A model generated the notes under the pieces. It made no database searches. It was not told the origin of the DNA and was given only the letters and a program-made list of their open reading frames with translations. Both the position numbers and the translations under genes were made by a program. Below are positions 15,573 through 23,185 of a stretch of 64,000 nt of DNA, one piece after another; the first letter of the stretch is position 1, and every line of letters begins with the position of its first letter. The stretch is from NCBI RefSeq assembly GCF_014192225.1, contig NZ_JACHXS010000007.1, positions 1 through 64,000 on the forward strand. The letters are read 5' to 3'. Source of the stretch: Pseudoduganella umbonata (GTDB taxonomy: Bacteria > Pseudomonadota > Gammaproteobacteria > Burkholderiales > Burkholderiaceae_D).

Positions 15573-15968
15573 ATGAGTATGAGCGATCCTATCGCCGATA
15601 TGCTGACCCGTATCCGCAATGCACAGGGTGTGAAGAAGACCACCGTTGCAATGCCGTCGTCGAAAGTCAAAGTGGCGATCGCCTCCGTCCTGAAGGACGA
15701 AGGCTACATCGAAGATTTCGCAGTGTCCTCCAACGAAGGCAAAGCGGAACTGCAAATCGGCCTGAAGTACTACACCGGCCGTCCTGTCATCGAGCGCCTG
15801 GAGCGCGTGTCCCGTCCGGGTCTGCGCGTCTACAAAGGCAAGGATGAAATCCCGACCGTGATGAACGGCCTGGGCGTGGCTATCGTGTCGACTCCGCAAG
15901 GCGTCATGACCGATCGCAAAGCGCGCGCTACCGGCGTCGGTGGCGAAGTCATCTGCTTCGTGGCTTAA
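15573..15968 (+). CDS. rpsH: 30S ribosomal protein S8
   Basis: Protein of 131 aa with MSMSDPIADMLTRIRNAQ and the C-terminal ATGVGGEVICFVA, matching S8. S8 organises the 16S central domain and in E. coli represses the spc operon at the rplE region. AGGAGA lies upstream of the ATG. Confidence 0.98.
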   Translation: MSMSDPIADMLTRIRNAQGVKKTTVAMPSSKVKVAIASVLKDEGYIEDFAVSSNEGKAELQIGLKYYTGRPVIERLERVSRPGLRVYKGKDEIPTVMNGLGVAIVSTPQGVMTDRKARATGVGGEVICFVA

Positions 15969-15978
15969 GGAGTAACAC

Positions 15979-16512
15979 ATGTCTCGAGTAGCTAAAATGC
16001 CGATCGCCGTGCCGGCTGGCGCCGAAGTCGCCATCTCCGCACAAGCGATCACCGTCAAGGGCCCGCTGGGCACCCTGACCCAGAGCCTGAACGGCCTGGT
16101 CAAAGTTGAAAACAACAACGGCACGCTGTCGTTCGATGTGGCCAACGAATCCCGTGAAGCGAACGCCATGTCCGGCACGCTGCGCGCACTGGTCAACAAC
16201 ATGGTTACCGGCGTCACCAAGGGCTTCGAAAAGAAGCTGTCCCTGGTGGGCGTGGGTTACAAGGCACAGGCACAAGGCGACAAGCTGAACCTGTCGCTGG
16301 GCTTCTCCCACCCGGTCGTGCATGCGATGCCGGCTGGCGTGACCGTGGCCACCCCGACCCCGACCGAAGTCGTGATCAAGGGTATCGACCGTCAACAGGT
16401 CGGCCAGGTTGCCGCAGAAGTTCGTGCTTACCGCTCCCCTGAGCCTTATAAAGGCAAGGGCGTCCGCTATGTGGACGAAGTGGTTAAGATCAAAGAAACC
16501 AAGAAGAAGTAA
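15979..16512 (+). CDS. rplF: 50S ribosomal protein L6
   Basis: Protein of 177 aa with SRVAKMPIAVPAGAEV, KKLSLVGVGYKAQ and the signature PEPYKGKGVRYVDE near the end. L6 sits at the factor-binding site of the 50S subunit. AAGGAG lies 8 bases before the ATG, and rpsH ends 10 bases upstream. Confidence 0.98.
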   Translation: MSRVAKMPIAVPAGAEVAISAQAITVKGPLGTLTQSLNGLVKVENNNGTLSFDVANESREANAMSGTLRALVNNMVTGVTKGFEKKLSLVGVGYKAQAQGDKLNLSLGFSHPVVHAMPAGVTVATPTPTEVVIKGIDRQQVGQVAAEVRAYRSPEPYKGKGVRYVDEVVKIKETKKK

Positions 16513-16525
16513 TTAGGGGCTGACG

Positions 16526-16888
16526 ATGGATAAAAAGCAATCTCGTCTGCGCCGCGGACGTCAAACCCGCATCAAGATCGCGCAACTGAAAGTGAACCGC
16601 CTGTCGGTCCACCGCACTAACCTGCACATTTACGCGAACCTGATCAGCCCGGACGCTAAAGTTCTGGTTTCGGCGTCTACCGTGGAAGCAGAAGTTCGCG
16701 CCGAACTGGCCGGCAAGTCGGGCAAGGGCGGTAACGCCGCCGCTGCCGCACTGGTGGGCAAGCGCGTCGCCGAAAAGGCAATCAAGGCAGGTATCACCGA
16801 AGTAGCGTTCGACCGCTCCGGTTTCCGTTACCACGGCCGTGTGAAGGCGCTGGCTGAAGCCGCGCGTGAAGCCGGTCTGAAGTTCTAA
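16526..16888 (+). CDS. rplR: 50S ribosomal protein L18
   Basis: Protein of 120 aa with SRLRRGRQTRIKIAQL, VHRTNLHIYANLI and the C-terminal FDRSGFRYHGRVKALAEAAR typical of L18, one of the 5S rRNA-binding proteins together with L5 and L25. AGGGGCTGACG precedes the ATG. It is in the standard position between rplF and rpsE. Confidence 0.98.
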   Translation: MDKKQSRLRRGRQTRIKIAQLKVNRLSVHRTNLHIYANLISPDAKVLVSASTVEAEVRAELAGKSGKGGNAAAAALVGKRVAEKAIKAGITEVAFDRSGFRYHGRVKALAEAAREAGLKF

Positions 16889-16898
16889 GGGTACGATC

Positions 16899-17417
16899 AT
16901 GGCAAAAATGCAAGCAAAAATGCAAAGCGACAAGCCGGATGACGGCATGCGCGAAAAAATGATCGCGATCAACCGCGTGACCAAAGTGGTCAAGGGTGGT
17001 CGTATCATGGGCTTCGCGGCGCTGACCGTGGTTGGTGACGGCGATGGCCGCATCGGCATGGGCAAGGGCAAGTCGAAGGAAGTTCCGGTCGGTGTGCAGA
17101 AGGCAATGGAAGAAGCCCGTCGCAACCTGATCAAGGTTCCTCTGAAGAATGGTACCCTGCAGCACTCGGTTACCGGCCAGCACGGCGCCTCGCGCGTCAT
17201 GATGAGCCCGGCCAAGCCAGGTACCGGCGTCATCGCTGGTGGCGCAATGCGCGCTATCTTCGACGTGATGGGCGTGACGGACGTGGTGGCGAAATCCACC
17301 GGTTCGAACAACCCGTACAACCTGGTGCGCGCCACCCTGGACGGCCTGTCGAAAATGAGCACTCCTGCCGATATCGCTGCAAAACGCGGCAAGTCGGTAG
17401 AAGACATTCTGGCTTAA
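16899..17417 (+). CDS. rpsE: 30S ribosomal protein S5
   Basis: Protein of 172 aa with the S5 double-stranded RNA-binding fold signature INRVTKVVKGGRIMGFAAL and GDGDGRIGMGKGKSKEVP. S5 acts in decoding fidelity and mRNA unwinding at the entry channel. The N-terminus starts MAKMQAKMQSDKPDDGM; AAGGGT lies before the ATG. rpmD follows 10 bases downstream. Confidence 0.98.
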   Translation: MAKMQAKMQSDKPDDGMREKMIAINRVTKVVKGGRIMGFAALTVVGDGDGRIGMGKGKSKEVPVGVQKAMEEARRNLIKVPLKNGTLQHSVTGQHGASRVMMSPAKPGTGVIAGGAMRAIFDVMGVTDVVAKSTGSNNPYNLVRATLDGLSKMSTPADIAAKRGKSVEDILA

Positions 17418-17427
17418 GGGGATGACC

Positions 17428-17604
17428 ATGAGCACTATCAAAGTCAAACTGGTGAAGGGCCTGATCGGCACCCGCCAAGACCACCGCGCTACCGTGCGTG
17501 GTCTGGGCCTGCGCCGTGTCAACTCGGTTTCCGAGCTGCAGGACACGCCATCGGTACGCGGCATGATCAACAAGGTCGCTTACCTCGTTAAGGTTGTATC
17601 GTAA
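17428..17604 (+). CDS. rpmD: 50S ribosomal protein L30
   Basis: Protein of 58 aa (MSTIKVKLVKGLIGTRQDHR), the usual length for L30. AAGGGG ends 6 bases before the ATG at 17428, which favours this start over the ATG two codons upstream that directly abuts the binding site. L30 is a small surface protein of the 50S subunit, often absent in other bacterial groups. Confidence 0.95.
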   Translation: MSTIKVKLVKGLIGTRQDHRATVRGLGLRRVNSVSELQDTPSVRGMINKVAYLVKVVS

Positions 17605-17631
17605 GCCCCGGCTTACGATCTGGAGAACACA

Positions 17632-18063
17632 ATGGAATTGAATACCATTCAACCAGCCGAAGGCGCGAAACACGCCAAGCGCCGTGTTGGCCGCGGTATC
17701 GGCTCCGGCCTGGGCAAGACTGCCGGCCGTGGTCACAAGGGTCAGAAATCGCGTTCGGGCGGCTTCCACAAAGTCGGCTTCGAAGGCGGTCAGATGCCTC
17801 TGCAGCGCCGTCTGCCGAAGCGTGGCTTCAAATCGCTGAACGCAACCTTCAAGGCTGAAGTTCGCCTGTCCGACCTGAACGCCCTGGCCGTGTCCGAAGT
17901 GGACCTGCTGGTGCTGAAGCAGGCCGGCGTGCTGAACGTGCTGGCGCGCGACGTGCGCGTGATCGCTTCCGGCGAAATCACCAAGGCAGTGTCCATCAAG
18001 GGCCTGAAAGTGACCGCCGGCGCGAAAGCGGCCATCGAAGCGGCTGGCGGCTCGGTAGCCTGA
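17632..18063 (+). CDS. rplO: 50S ribosomal protein L15
   Basis: Protein of 143 aa with MELNTIQPAEGAKHAKRRVG, the basic glycine-rich GRGHKGQKSRSGG extension, and a globular C-terminal half. L15 acts late in 50S assembly. TGGAGA lies before the ATG, 27 bases after rpmD. Confidence 0.98.
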   Translation: MELNTIQPAEGAKHAKRRVGRGIGSGLGKTAGRGHKGQKSRSGGFHKVGFEGGQMPLQRRLPKRGFKSLNATFKAEVRLSDLNALAVSEVDLLVLKQAGVLNVLARDVRVIASGEITKAVSIKGLKVTAGAKAAIEAAGGSVA

Positions 18064-18090
18064 GACGCTTAAGCTTGAACGGAGCGAAAA

Positions 18091-19425
18091 TTGGCGACTA
18101 ATCCGCAGCTTGCTAAAAGTGCCGCAGCCGGGTTCCCCTGGAACCGTCTGTGGTTTTTGCTGGGCGCTCTGGTAGTCTACCGCATCGGGGCTCACGTCCC
18201 GGTGCCGGGGATCGACCCGGTACAGCTGGCCGCACTGTTCAAGTCGCAAGAGGGCGGCCTGCTGGGCATGTTCAACATGTTCTCGGGCGGCGCCCTGTCG
18301 CGCTTCACGGTGTTTGCGCTGGGCATCATGCCCTACATCTCGGCCTCGATCATCATGCAGTTGCTGTCGATCGTGTCTCCGCAGATGGAAGCGCTGAAGA
18401 AGGAAGGGGAAGCTGGCCGTCGCAAGATCACCCAGTACACCCGTTACGCCACCGTGGGCCTGGCATTGTTCCAGGCATTCGGCATCTCCGTCGCGCTGGA
18501 AGCCCAGCCCGGCCTGGTGCTTGATCCGGGCATGGCGTTCCGCTTCACCACCGTGGTAACGCTGCTGACCGGCACCATGTTCCTGATGTGGCTGGGGGAG
18601 CAGATTACCGAGCGCGGTCTCGGTAACGGCATCTCCATCATCATCTTTGCCGGTATCGCTGCCGGTCTGCCGAGCGCAATGGGTAGCTTGTTCACCCAGG
18701 TGTCGACCGGTGCGATCAGTGCGATCTCCGCCATCATCATCGTGATCCTGGTCGCTGCCGTGACCTATGTCGTGGTGTTTGTGGAACGTGGCCAGCGCAA
18801 GATCCTGGTGAACTATGCCAAACGTCAGGTCGGTAACAAGATCTACGGTGGGCAAACCAGTCACCTGCCGCTGAAGCTGAACATGGCAGGCGTGATTCCG
18901 CCGATCTTCGCATCGTCGATTATCTTGTTCCCGGCCACTATCGTGGACTGGTTCGCACGTGGCGCGGACAACAGCAATCCTGTTGTACGCTTCCTGAAAG
19001 ATCTGGCAGCTTCGTTGAGCCCAGGCGAGCCCATCCATGCACTGCTGTATGCCGTGGCAATCGTGTTCTTCTGCTTCTTCTACACCGCACTGGTGTTCAA
19101 CAGCAAGGAGACCGCGGATAACTTGAAGAAGAGCGGGGCCTTTGTGCCAGGGATTCGTCCCGGTGAGCAGACTGCCCGCTACATCGACAAGATCCTGACC
19201 CGGTTGACCCTGGCAGGCGCCGTCTACATTACCCTGGTGTGCCTGTTGCCGGAGTTTATGCAAGCCCAGTGGAAAGTGTCCTTTGTATTCGGTGGCACCT
19301 CCCTGTTGATCATCGTGGTCGTGACCATGGACTTCATGGCCCAGGTCCAGAACTACGTGATGTCGCAGCAATACGATTCGCTGCTGCGCAAGGCTAACTT
19401 CAAAGGCGGCATTCCGACCCGCTAA
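18091..19425 (+). CDS. secY: Protein translocase subunit SecY
   Basis: Integral inner-membrane protein of 444 aa with about ten hydrophobic segments, the channel of the SecYEG translocon. Family marks: RIGAHVPVPGID after the first helix, GGALSRFTVFALGIMPYISA (plug/TM2 region), GNGISIIIFAGI, and the cytosolic GIRPGEQTARYIDKILTRLT loop used for SecA and ribosome docking. The start codon is TTG at 18091, with GGAG 8 bases upstream; this gives the expected N-terminus before the first helix. It lies in its usual place after rplO. Confidence 0.97.
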   Translation: MATNPQLAKSAAAGFPWNRLWFLLGALVVYRIGAHVPVPGIDPVQLAALFKSQEGGLLGMFNMFSGGALSRFTVFALGIMPYISASIIMQLLSIVSPQMEALKKEGEAGRRKITQYTRYATVGLALFQAFGISVALEAQPGLVLDPGMAFRFTTVVTLLTGTMFLMWLGEQITERGLGNGISIIIFAGIAAGLPSAMGSLFTQVSTGAISAISAIIIVILVAAVTYVVVFVERGQRKILVNYAKRQVGNKIYGGQTSHLPLKLNMAGVIPPIFASSIILFPATIVDWFARGADNSNPVVRFLKDLAASLSPGEPIHALLYAVAIVFFCFFYTALVFNSKETADNLKKSGAFVPGIRPGEQTARYIDKILTRLTLAGAVYITLVCLLPEFMQAQWKVSFVFGGTSLLIIVVVTMDFMAQVQNYVMSQQYDSLLRKANFKGGIPTR

Positions 19426-19439
19426 GCGATAAGGTCACT

Positions 19440-19658
19440 ATGGCAAAAGACGACGTTATACAGATGCAGGGCGAGATTCTGGAGAATCTCCCGAATGCAA
19501 CGTTTCGAGTAAAGCTGGAAAACGGCCACGTGGTGCTAGGGCACATTTCGGGTAAAATGCGGATGAACTATATCCGCATTCTCCCCGGCGACAAGGTGAC
19601 GGTGGAGTTGACGCCGTACGACCTCTCCCGGGCCCGTATTGTGTTCCGGACCAAGTAA
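19440..19658 (+). CDS. infA: Translation initiation factor IF-1
   Basis: Protein of 72 aa with the S1/OB-fold pattern DDVIQMQGEILENLPNATFR, GHVVLGHISGKMR and NYIRILPGDKV. IF-1 blocks the ribosomal A site during initiation. AAGGT precedes the ATG, 14 bases after secY. The position between secY and rpmJ is typical for betaproteobacteria, whereas in E. coli infA lies elsewhere. Confidence 0.97.
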   Translation: MAKDDVIQMQGEILENLPNATFRVKLENGHVVLGHISGKMRMNYIRILPGDKVTVELTPYDLSRARIVFRTK

Positions 19659-19691
19659 TTTTAAGTATCGAATCCAAGAAGAGAGTGCAAA

Positions 19692-19805
19692 ATGAAAGTT
19701 AACGCTTCAGTCAAGCGGATCTGCCGCAACTGCAAGATCATCAAGCGCAAAGGCGTCGTTCGTGTTATCTGCGTCGAACCGCGTCACAAGCAGCGTCAAG
19801 GTTAA
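19692..19805 (+). CDS. rpmJ: 50S ribosomal protein L36
   Basis: Very short gene, 37 aa: MKVNASVKRICRNCKIIKRK then GVVRVICVEPRHKQRQG. It is the zinc-binding form, with Cys11, Cys14, Cys27 and His32 as ligands. L36 is the smallest 50S protein and stabilises 23S rRNA near the L6/L16 region. AAGAGAG lies upstream of the ATG. It lies between infA and rpsM, as in related genomes. Confidence 0.97.
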   Translation: MKVNASVKRICRNCKIIKRKGVVRVICVEPRHKQRQG

Positions 19806-19819
19806 TCGAGGAATAACGA

Positions 19820-20185
19820 ATGGCACGTATTGCAGGGGTCAACATCCCCAATCATCAGCACACCGTGATCGGCCTGACGGCAATTTACGGTATCGGCCGC
19901 CCCCGCGCGCAGTTCATCTGCGCCCAAACGGGTGTTGCGACCAACAAGAAGATCAAGGACCTGGACGACAGCGAGCTGGAAAAGCTGCGTGACGAGATCG
20001 GCAAGTTCGTTGTAGAAGGCGACCTGCGCCGTGAACTGTCGATGAACATCAAGCGTCTGATGGATCTGGGTTGCTACCGCGGCATGCGTCACCGCAAGGG
20101 CCTGCCGGTCCGTGGCCAGCGCACCCGCACCAATGCACGTACCCGCAAAGGTCCGCGCAAAGCCGCTCAATCGCTGAAGAAATAA
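19820..20185 (+). CDS. rpsM: 30S ribosomal protein S13
   Basis: Protein of 121 aa with MARIAGVNIPNHQHTVIGLT, the RRELSMNIKRLMDLGCYRG block and the basic GQRTRTNARTRKGPRK tail that reaches P-site tRNA. S13 forms intersubunit bridges with L5. AGGAA precedes the ATG. This starts the alpha-operon part of the cluster (rpsM, rpsK, rpsD, rpoA, rplQ). Confidence 0.98.
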   Translation: MARIAGVNIPNHQHTVIGLTAIYGIGRPRAQFICAQTGVATNKKIKDLDDSELEKLRDEIGKFVVEGDLRRELSMNIKRLMDLGCYRGMRHRKGLPVRGQRTRTNARTRKGPRKAAQSLKK

Positions 20186-20199
20186 TCTAGGAAACCACT

Positions 20200-20604
20200 A
20201 TGGCTAAGCAACAAAGCAGCGCTGCAGCAGCACGCGTTCGCAAGAAGGTCAAGAAGAACGTCGCTGAAGGCATCGCGCACGTCCACGCTTCCTTCAACAA
20301 CACGATCATCACGATCACCGATCGCCAGGGCAACGCCCTGTCGTGGGCAACTTCGGGCGGCGCCGGCTTCAAGGGCTCCCGTAAGTCGACCCCGTTCGCA
20401 GCGCAGGTTGCTGCCGAAGCGGCTGGTAAAGTTGCACAGGAATGCGGCGTGAAGAACCTGGAAGTGCGTATCAAGGGCCCAGGTCCTGGTCGCGAATCCG
20501 CTGTTCGCGCGCTGAATAACCTGGGCATCAAGATCACCGAGATCCAGGACGTGACGCCAGTGCCGCATAACGGCTGCCGTCCGCCGAAGCGTCGCCGCAT
20601 CTAA
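20200..20604 (+). CDS. rpsK: 30S ribosomal protein S11
   Basis: Protein of 134 aa with HVHASFNNTIITITDRQGN, SGGAGFKGSRKSTPFAAQ and the C-terminal PVPHNGCRPPKRRRI, all diagnostic of S11. It shapes the 30S platform near the E site. TAGGAAA lies upstream. The gap to rpsD is 262 bases, much larger than within the preceding cluster. Confidence 0.98.
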   Translation: MAKQQSSAAAARVRKKVKKNVAEGIAHVHASFNNTIITITDRQGNALSWATSGGAGFKGSRKSTPFAAQVAAEAAGKVAQECGVKNLEVRIKGPGPGRESAVRALNNLGIKITEIQDVTPVPHNGCRPPKRRRI

Positions 20605-20627
20605 GCACCATCGGATGCATTGACCAT

Positions 20628-20651
20628 GGCCGGTTCCTTCGCGAACCGGCC
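20628..20651 (+). promoter_or_regulatory. Hairpin after rpsK
   Basis: Arms GGCCGGTTC (20628-20636) and GAACCGGCC (20643-20651) form a perfect 9-pair stem with a six-base loop, 23 bases after the rpsK stop. No T-run follows, so it is not a standard terminator. It may act as RNA processing or attenuation structure before rpsD. Confidence 0.4.
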
Positions 20652-20676
20652 ACCGTCACCCTGATGTAAAAATCGC

Positions 20677-20705
20677 TGGAACAGTTGATCGGAAACGGTT
20701 ACACT
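20677..20705 (+). promoter_or_regulatory. Possible rpsD promoter
   Basis: TGGAAC (20677-20682), 17 bases, then TACACT (20700-20705). The -35 is poor but the -10 is the same hexamer as before rplC and rpsJ. It lies in the 262-base gap upstream of rpsD and would give rpsD a leader of about 155 bases. Confidence 0.35.
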
Positions 20706-20866
20706 GTCCGGCTATTTTTGCCTGTCGATTTTTGATCGGCGGGCTTGTTGAGCCACCGTCTGACGGATTAGAGGGTCAGACTAGCGCCTGTTCGCATCCG
20801 CTGCATCGTTTCGATGCATGCACCCGATGTGATCCGGGGCGTCATTTAATATTTAAGGAAAACACC

Positions 20867-21490
20867 GTGGCACGTTATATCGGACCAAAAGCAAAACTCT
20901 CCCGCCGTGAAGGTACTGACCTGTTCCTGAAGAGCGCCCGTCGCTCGCTGGACTCGAAGTGCAAGCTGGACATCAAGCCAGGCCAGCACGGCGTCAAGTC
21001 GGGTGCCCGCACCTCCGACTACGGCAACCAGCTGCGCGAAAAGCAGAAGGTCAAGCGTATGTACGGCGTGCTGGAACGCCAGTTCCGCCGCTACTTCGCC
21101 GAAGCCGATCGCCGCAAGGGCAACACCGGCGAAACGCTGCTGTCGCTGCTGGAAACCCGCCTGGACAACGTTGCTTACCGCATGGGCTTCGGCTCCACCC
21201 GCGCTGAAGCACGCCAGCTGGTATCGCACAAAGCCTTCACCGTGAACGGCAATGTCGTGAACATCGCTTCGTACAACGTGAAAGTCGGCGACGTGATCGC
21301 CGTGCGCGAAAAGGCCAAGAAGCAGACCCGTATCCTGGAAGCGCTGTCGCTGGCAGAACAAGTCGGCATGCCGGCATGGGTGTCGGTCGATTCCAAGAAA
21401 ATGGAAGGCACCTTCAAGTCGTTCCCGGAACGTAGCGAAATCGCTGCCGACGTCAATGAATCGCTGATCGTCGAACTGTACTCGCGTTAA
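20867..21490 (+). CDS. rpsD: 30S ribosomal protein S4
   Basis: Protein of 207 aa with RYIGPKAKLSRREGTDLFLK, the KQKVKRMYGVLERQFRRYF segment and an S4 RNA-binding domain (RLDNVAYRMGF, ARQLVSHKAFTVNG). S4 nucleates 30S assembly and in E. coli represses the alpha operon through its mRNA leader. The start is GTG at 20867 with AAGGAAA upstream; a longer in-frame extension to 20732 lacks homology. A terminator follows before rpoA. Confidence 0.97.
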   Translation: MARYIGPKAKLSRREGTDLFLKSARRSLDSKCKLDIKPGQHGVKSGARTSDYGNQLREKQKVKRMYGVLERQFRRYFAEADRRKGNTGETLLSLLETRLDNVAYRMGFGSTRAEARQLVSHKAFTVNGNVVNIASYNVKVGDVIAVREKAKKQTRILEALSLAEQVGMPAWVSVDSKKMEGTFKSFPERSEIAADVNESLIVELYSR

Positions 21491-21520
21491 TCGCCGTTCG
21501 TAGCAAGCACAGAATCACCT

Positions 21521-21545
21521 GCCCACTCACCGAGTGGGCTTTTTC
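21521..21545 (+). terminator. Intrinsic terminator between rpsD and rpoA
   Basis: Perfect stem GCCCACT (21521-21527) with AGTGGGC (21533-21539), CACCG loop, then TTTTT. It lies 31 bases after the rpsD stop and 59 before rpoA, inside what is usually one operon. Confidence 0.8.
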
Positions 21546-21603
21546 ACTAATGCCATCAGCCTTATCGGTGTAACGAGCCGAGGGTAATGAAAAGGACATT
21601 TCA

Positions 21604-22581
21604 ATGCAAAACAGTTTGTTGAAGCCACGTATCATCGACGTCGAAGCGCTGGGCGCCGGTCACGCAAAAGTCGTGATGGAGCCATTCGAGCGCGGCTACG
21701 GCCACACGCTGGGCAACGCCCTGCGTCGCGTGCTGCTGTCGTCGATGATCGGCTACGCGCCGACCGAAGTCACGATCGCCGGCGTGGTGCACGAGTACTC
21801 GTCGCTGGATGGCGTGCAGGAAGACGTGGTCGACCTGCTGCTGAACCTGAAGGGCGTGGTCTTCAAGGTCCACAACCGTGATTCCGTCACGCTGACCCTG
21901 AAAAAGGAAGGCGAAGGCGCCGTCCTGGCGTCGGATATCGACCTGCCGCACGACGTGGAACTGATCAACCCGGATCACGTGATCGCTCACCTGACCGCCG
22001 GTGGCAAGCTGGACATGCAGATCAAGGTCGAAAAAGGCCGTGGCTATGTGCCGGGTAACGTGCGCCGCCTGTCGGAAGACACGAACAAGACGATCGGCCG
22101 CATCATCCTGGACGCATCGTTCTCGCCGGTCCGCCGCGTGTCGTACTCCGTGGAATCGGCCCGTGTCGAACAGCGTACCGACCTGGACAAGCTGATCATC
22201 AACATCGAAACCAACGGCGTGATCACGCCGGAAGAAGCGATCCGCCAGTCGGCACGCGTGCTGGTCGACCAGCTGAACGTGTTCGCCGCGCTGGAAGGCA
22301 CGGAAGCCACCGCCGAAGCGCCGTCGCGTGCTCCGCTGGTCGATCCGATCCTGCTGCGCCCGGTGGACGACCTGGAACTGACCGTTCGTTCCGCGAACTG
22401 CCTGAAGGCCGAAAATATCTACTACATCGGCGACCTGATCCAGCGTTCGGAAAACGAGCTGCTGAAGACGCCGAACCTGGGCCGCAAGTCGCTGAACGAG
22501 ATCAAGGAAGTGCTGGCATCCCGCGGCCTGACCCTGGGCATGAAGCTGGAAAACTGGCCGCCTGCCGGTCTCGAGAAGTAA
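21604..22581 (+). CDS. rpoA: RNA polymerase alpha subunit
   Basis: Protein of 325 aa, the usual size. The N-terminal domain (residues about 1-230) has GHAKVVMEPFERGYGHTLGN, LRRVLLSSMIGYAPTEV and the dimerisation/beta-binding core. The C-terminal domain has DDLELTVRSANCLKAENI and TPNLGRKSLNEIKEVLASRG, the helix-hairpin-helix that binds UP elements and activators. AAAAGGA lies upstream of the ATG. Because a terminator sits between rpsD and rpoA, alpha levels are probably set by partial readthrough or a local promoter. Confidence 0.98.
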   Translation: MQNSLLKPRIIDVEALGAGHAKVVMEPFERGYGHTLGNALRRVLLSSMIGYAPTEVTIAGVVHEYSSLDGVQEDVVDLLLNLKGVVFKVHNRDSVTLTLKKEGEGAVLASDIDLPHDVELINPDHVIAHLTAGGKLDMQIKVEKGRGYVPGNVRRLSEDTNKTIGRIILDASFSPVRRVSYSVESARVEQRTDLDKLIINIETNGVITPEEAIRQSARVLVDQLNVFAALEGTEATAEAPSRAPLVDPILLRPVDDLELTVRSANCLKAENIYYIGDLIQRSENELLKTPNLGRKSLNEIKEVLASRGLTLGMKLENWPPAGLEK

Positions 22582-22711
22582 TCCTAGCTACAAATGATGT
22601 ACCCGTCCGGCGCATGTCGCGCTGGACGTTTTAACCTTAATTACCGACCCGCGCCGGGTGACTGCCTGGCGATCGAAGAGTCCGGATTTAAACACCTCGA
22701 AAGGAAGTACC

Positions 22712-23110
22712 ATGCGTCACCGTCACGGCCTCCGTAAACTGAACCGTACCTCGTCCCACCGTCTGGCAATGCTGCGCAACATGACCGTTTCGCTGCTGCG
22801 CCACGAAGCGATCAAGACCACCGTGCCGAAAGCCAAGGAACTGCGTCGCGTCGTCGAGCCGATCCTGACCCTGGGCAAGAACGACACGCTGGCCAACAAG
22901 CGCCTGGCATTCGCCCGCCTGCGCGACCGCGAAATCGTCCAGAAGCTGTTCGCTGAACTGGGCCCGCGCTACGCTGCCCGCAACGGCGGCTACCTGCGCA
23001 TCCTGAAGATGGGCTTCCGCGTCGGCGACAACGCACCGATGGCTTACGTCGAACTGCTGGACCGTCCGGAACCAAGCGACATCGAAGCAGCACCGACCGC
23101 TGAAGAGTAA
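22712..23110 (+). CDS. rplQ: 50S ribosomal protein L17
   Basis: Protein of 132 aa from the ATG at 22712: MRHRHGLRKLNRTSSHRLAM, then LRRVVEPILTLGKND and GGYLRILKMGFRVGDNAPMA. L17 contacts L22 and L32 at the exit side of the 50S subunit. AAAGGAAG lies 5 to 6 bases before this ATG; an in-frame start 18 codons upstream lacks family similarity. It is the last gene of the ribosomal cluster. Confidence 0.97.
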   Translation: MRHRHGLRKLNRTSSHRLAMLRNMTVSLLRHEAIKTTVPKAKELRRVVEPILTLGKNDTLANKRLAFARLRDREIVQKLFAELGPRYAARNGGYLRILKMGFRVGDNAPMAYVELLDRPEPSDIEAAPTAEE

Positions 23111-23126
23111 TCTCCAGCCGTCACAG

Positions 23127-23154
23127 GAAAAAGCCGGGCTTGCCCGGCTTTTTT
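23127..23154 (+). terminator. Strong bidirectional terminator after rplQ
   Basis: AGCCGGGC (23132-23139), a TT loop, GCCCGGCT (23142-23149) and a T-run, preceded by AAAAA on the left. It ends the ribosomal transcript and, read on the minus strand, the convergent hydrolase gene. Confidence 0.92.
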
Positions 23155-23185
23155 CATGCCTGCGCGCTGCGTTGCAGCCGCTCTG

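Noticed and set aside
13903..15573. A 556-codon minus-strand frame across rplN-rpsN
   Set aside because: Antisense of ribosomal protein genes whose identity is certain.
20732..20866. N-terminal extension of rpsD
   Set aside because: S4 homologues start at the GTG at 20867, which has AAGGAAA upstream; the extra residues have no similarity.
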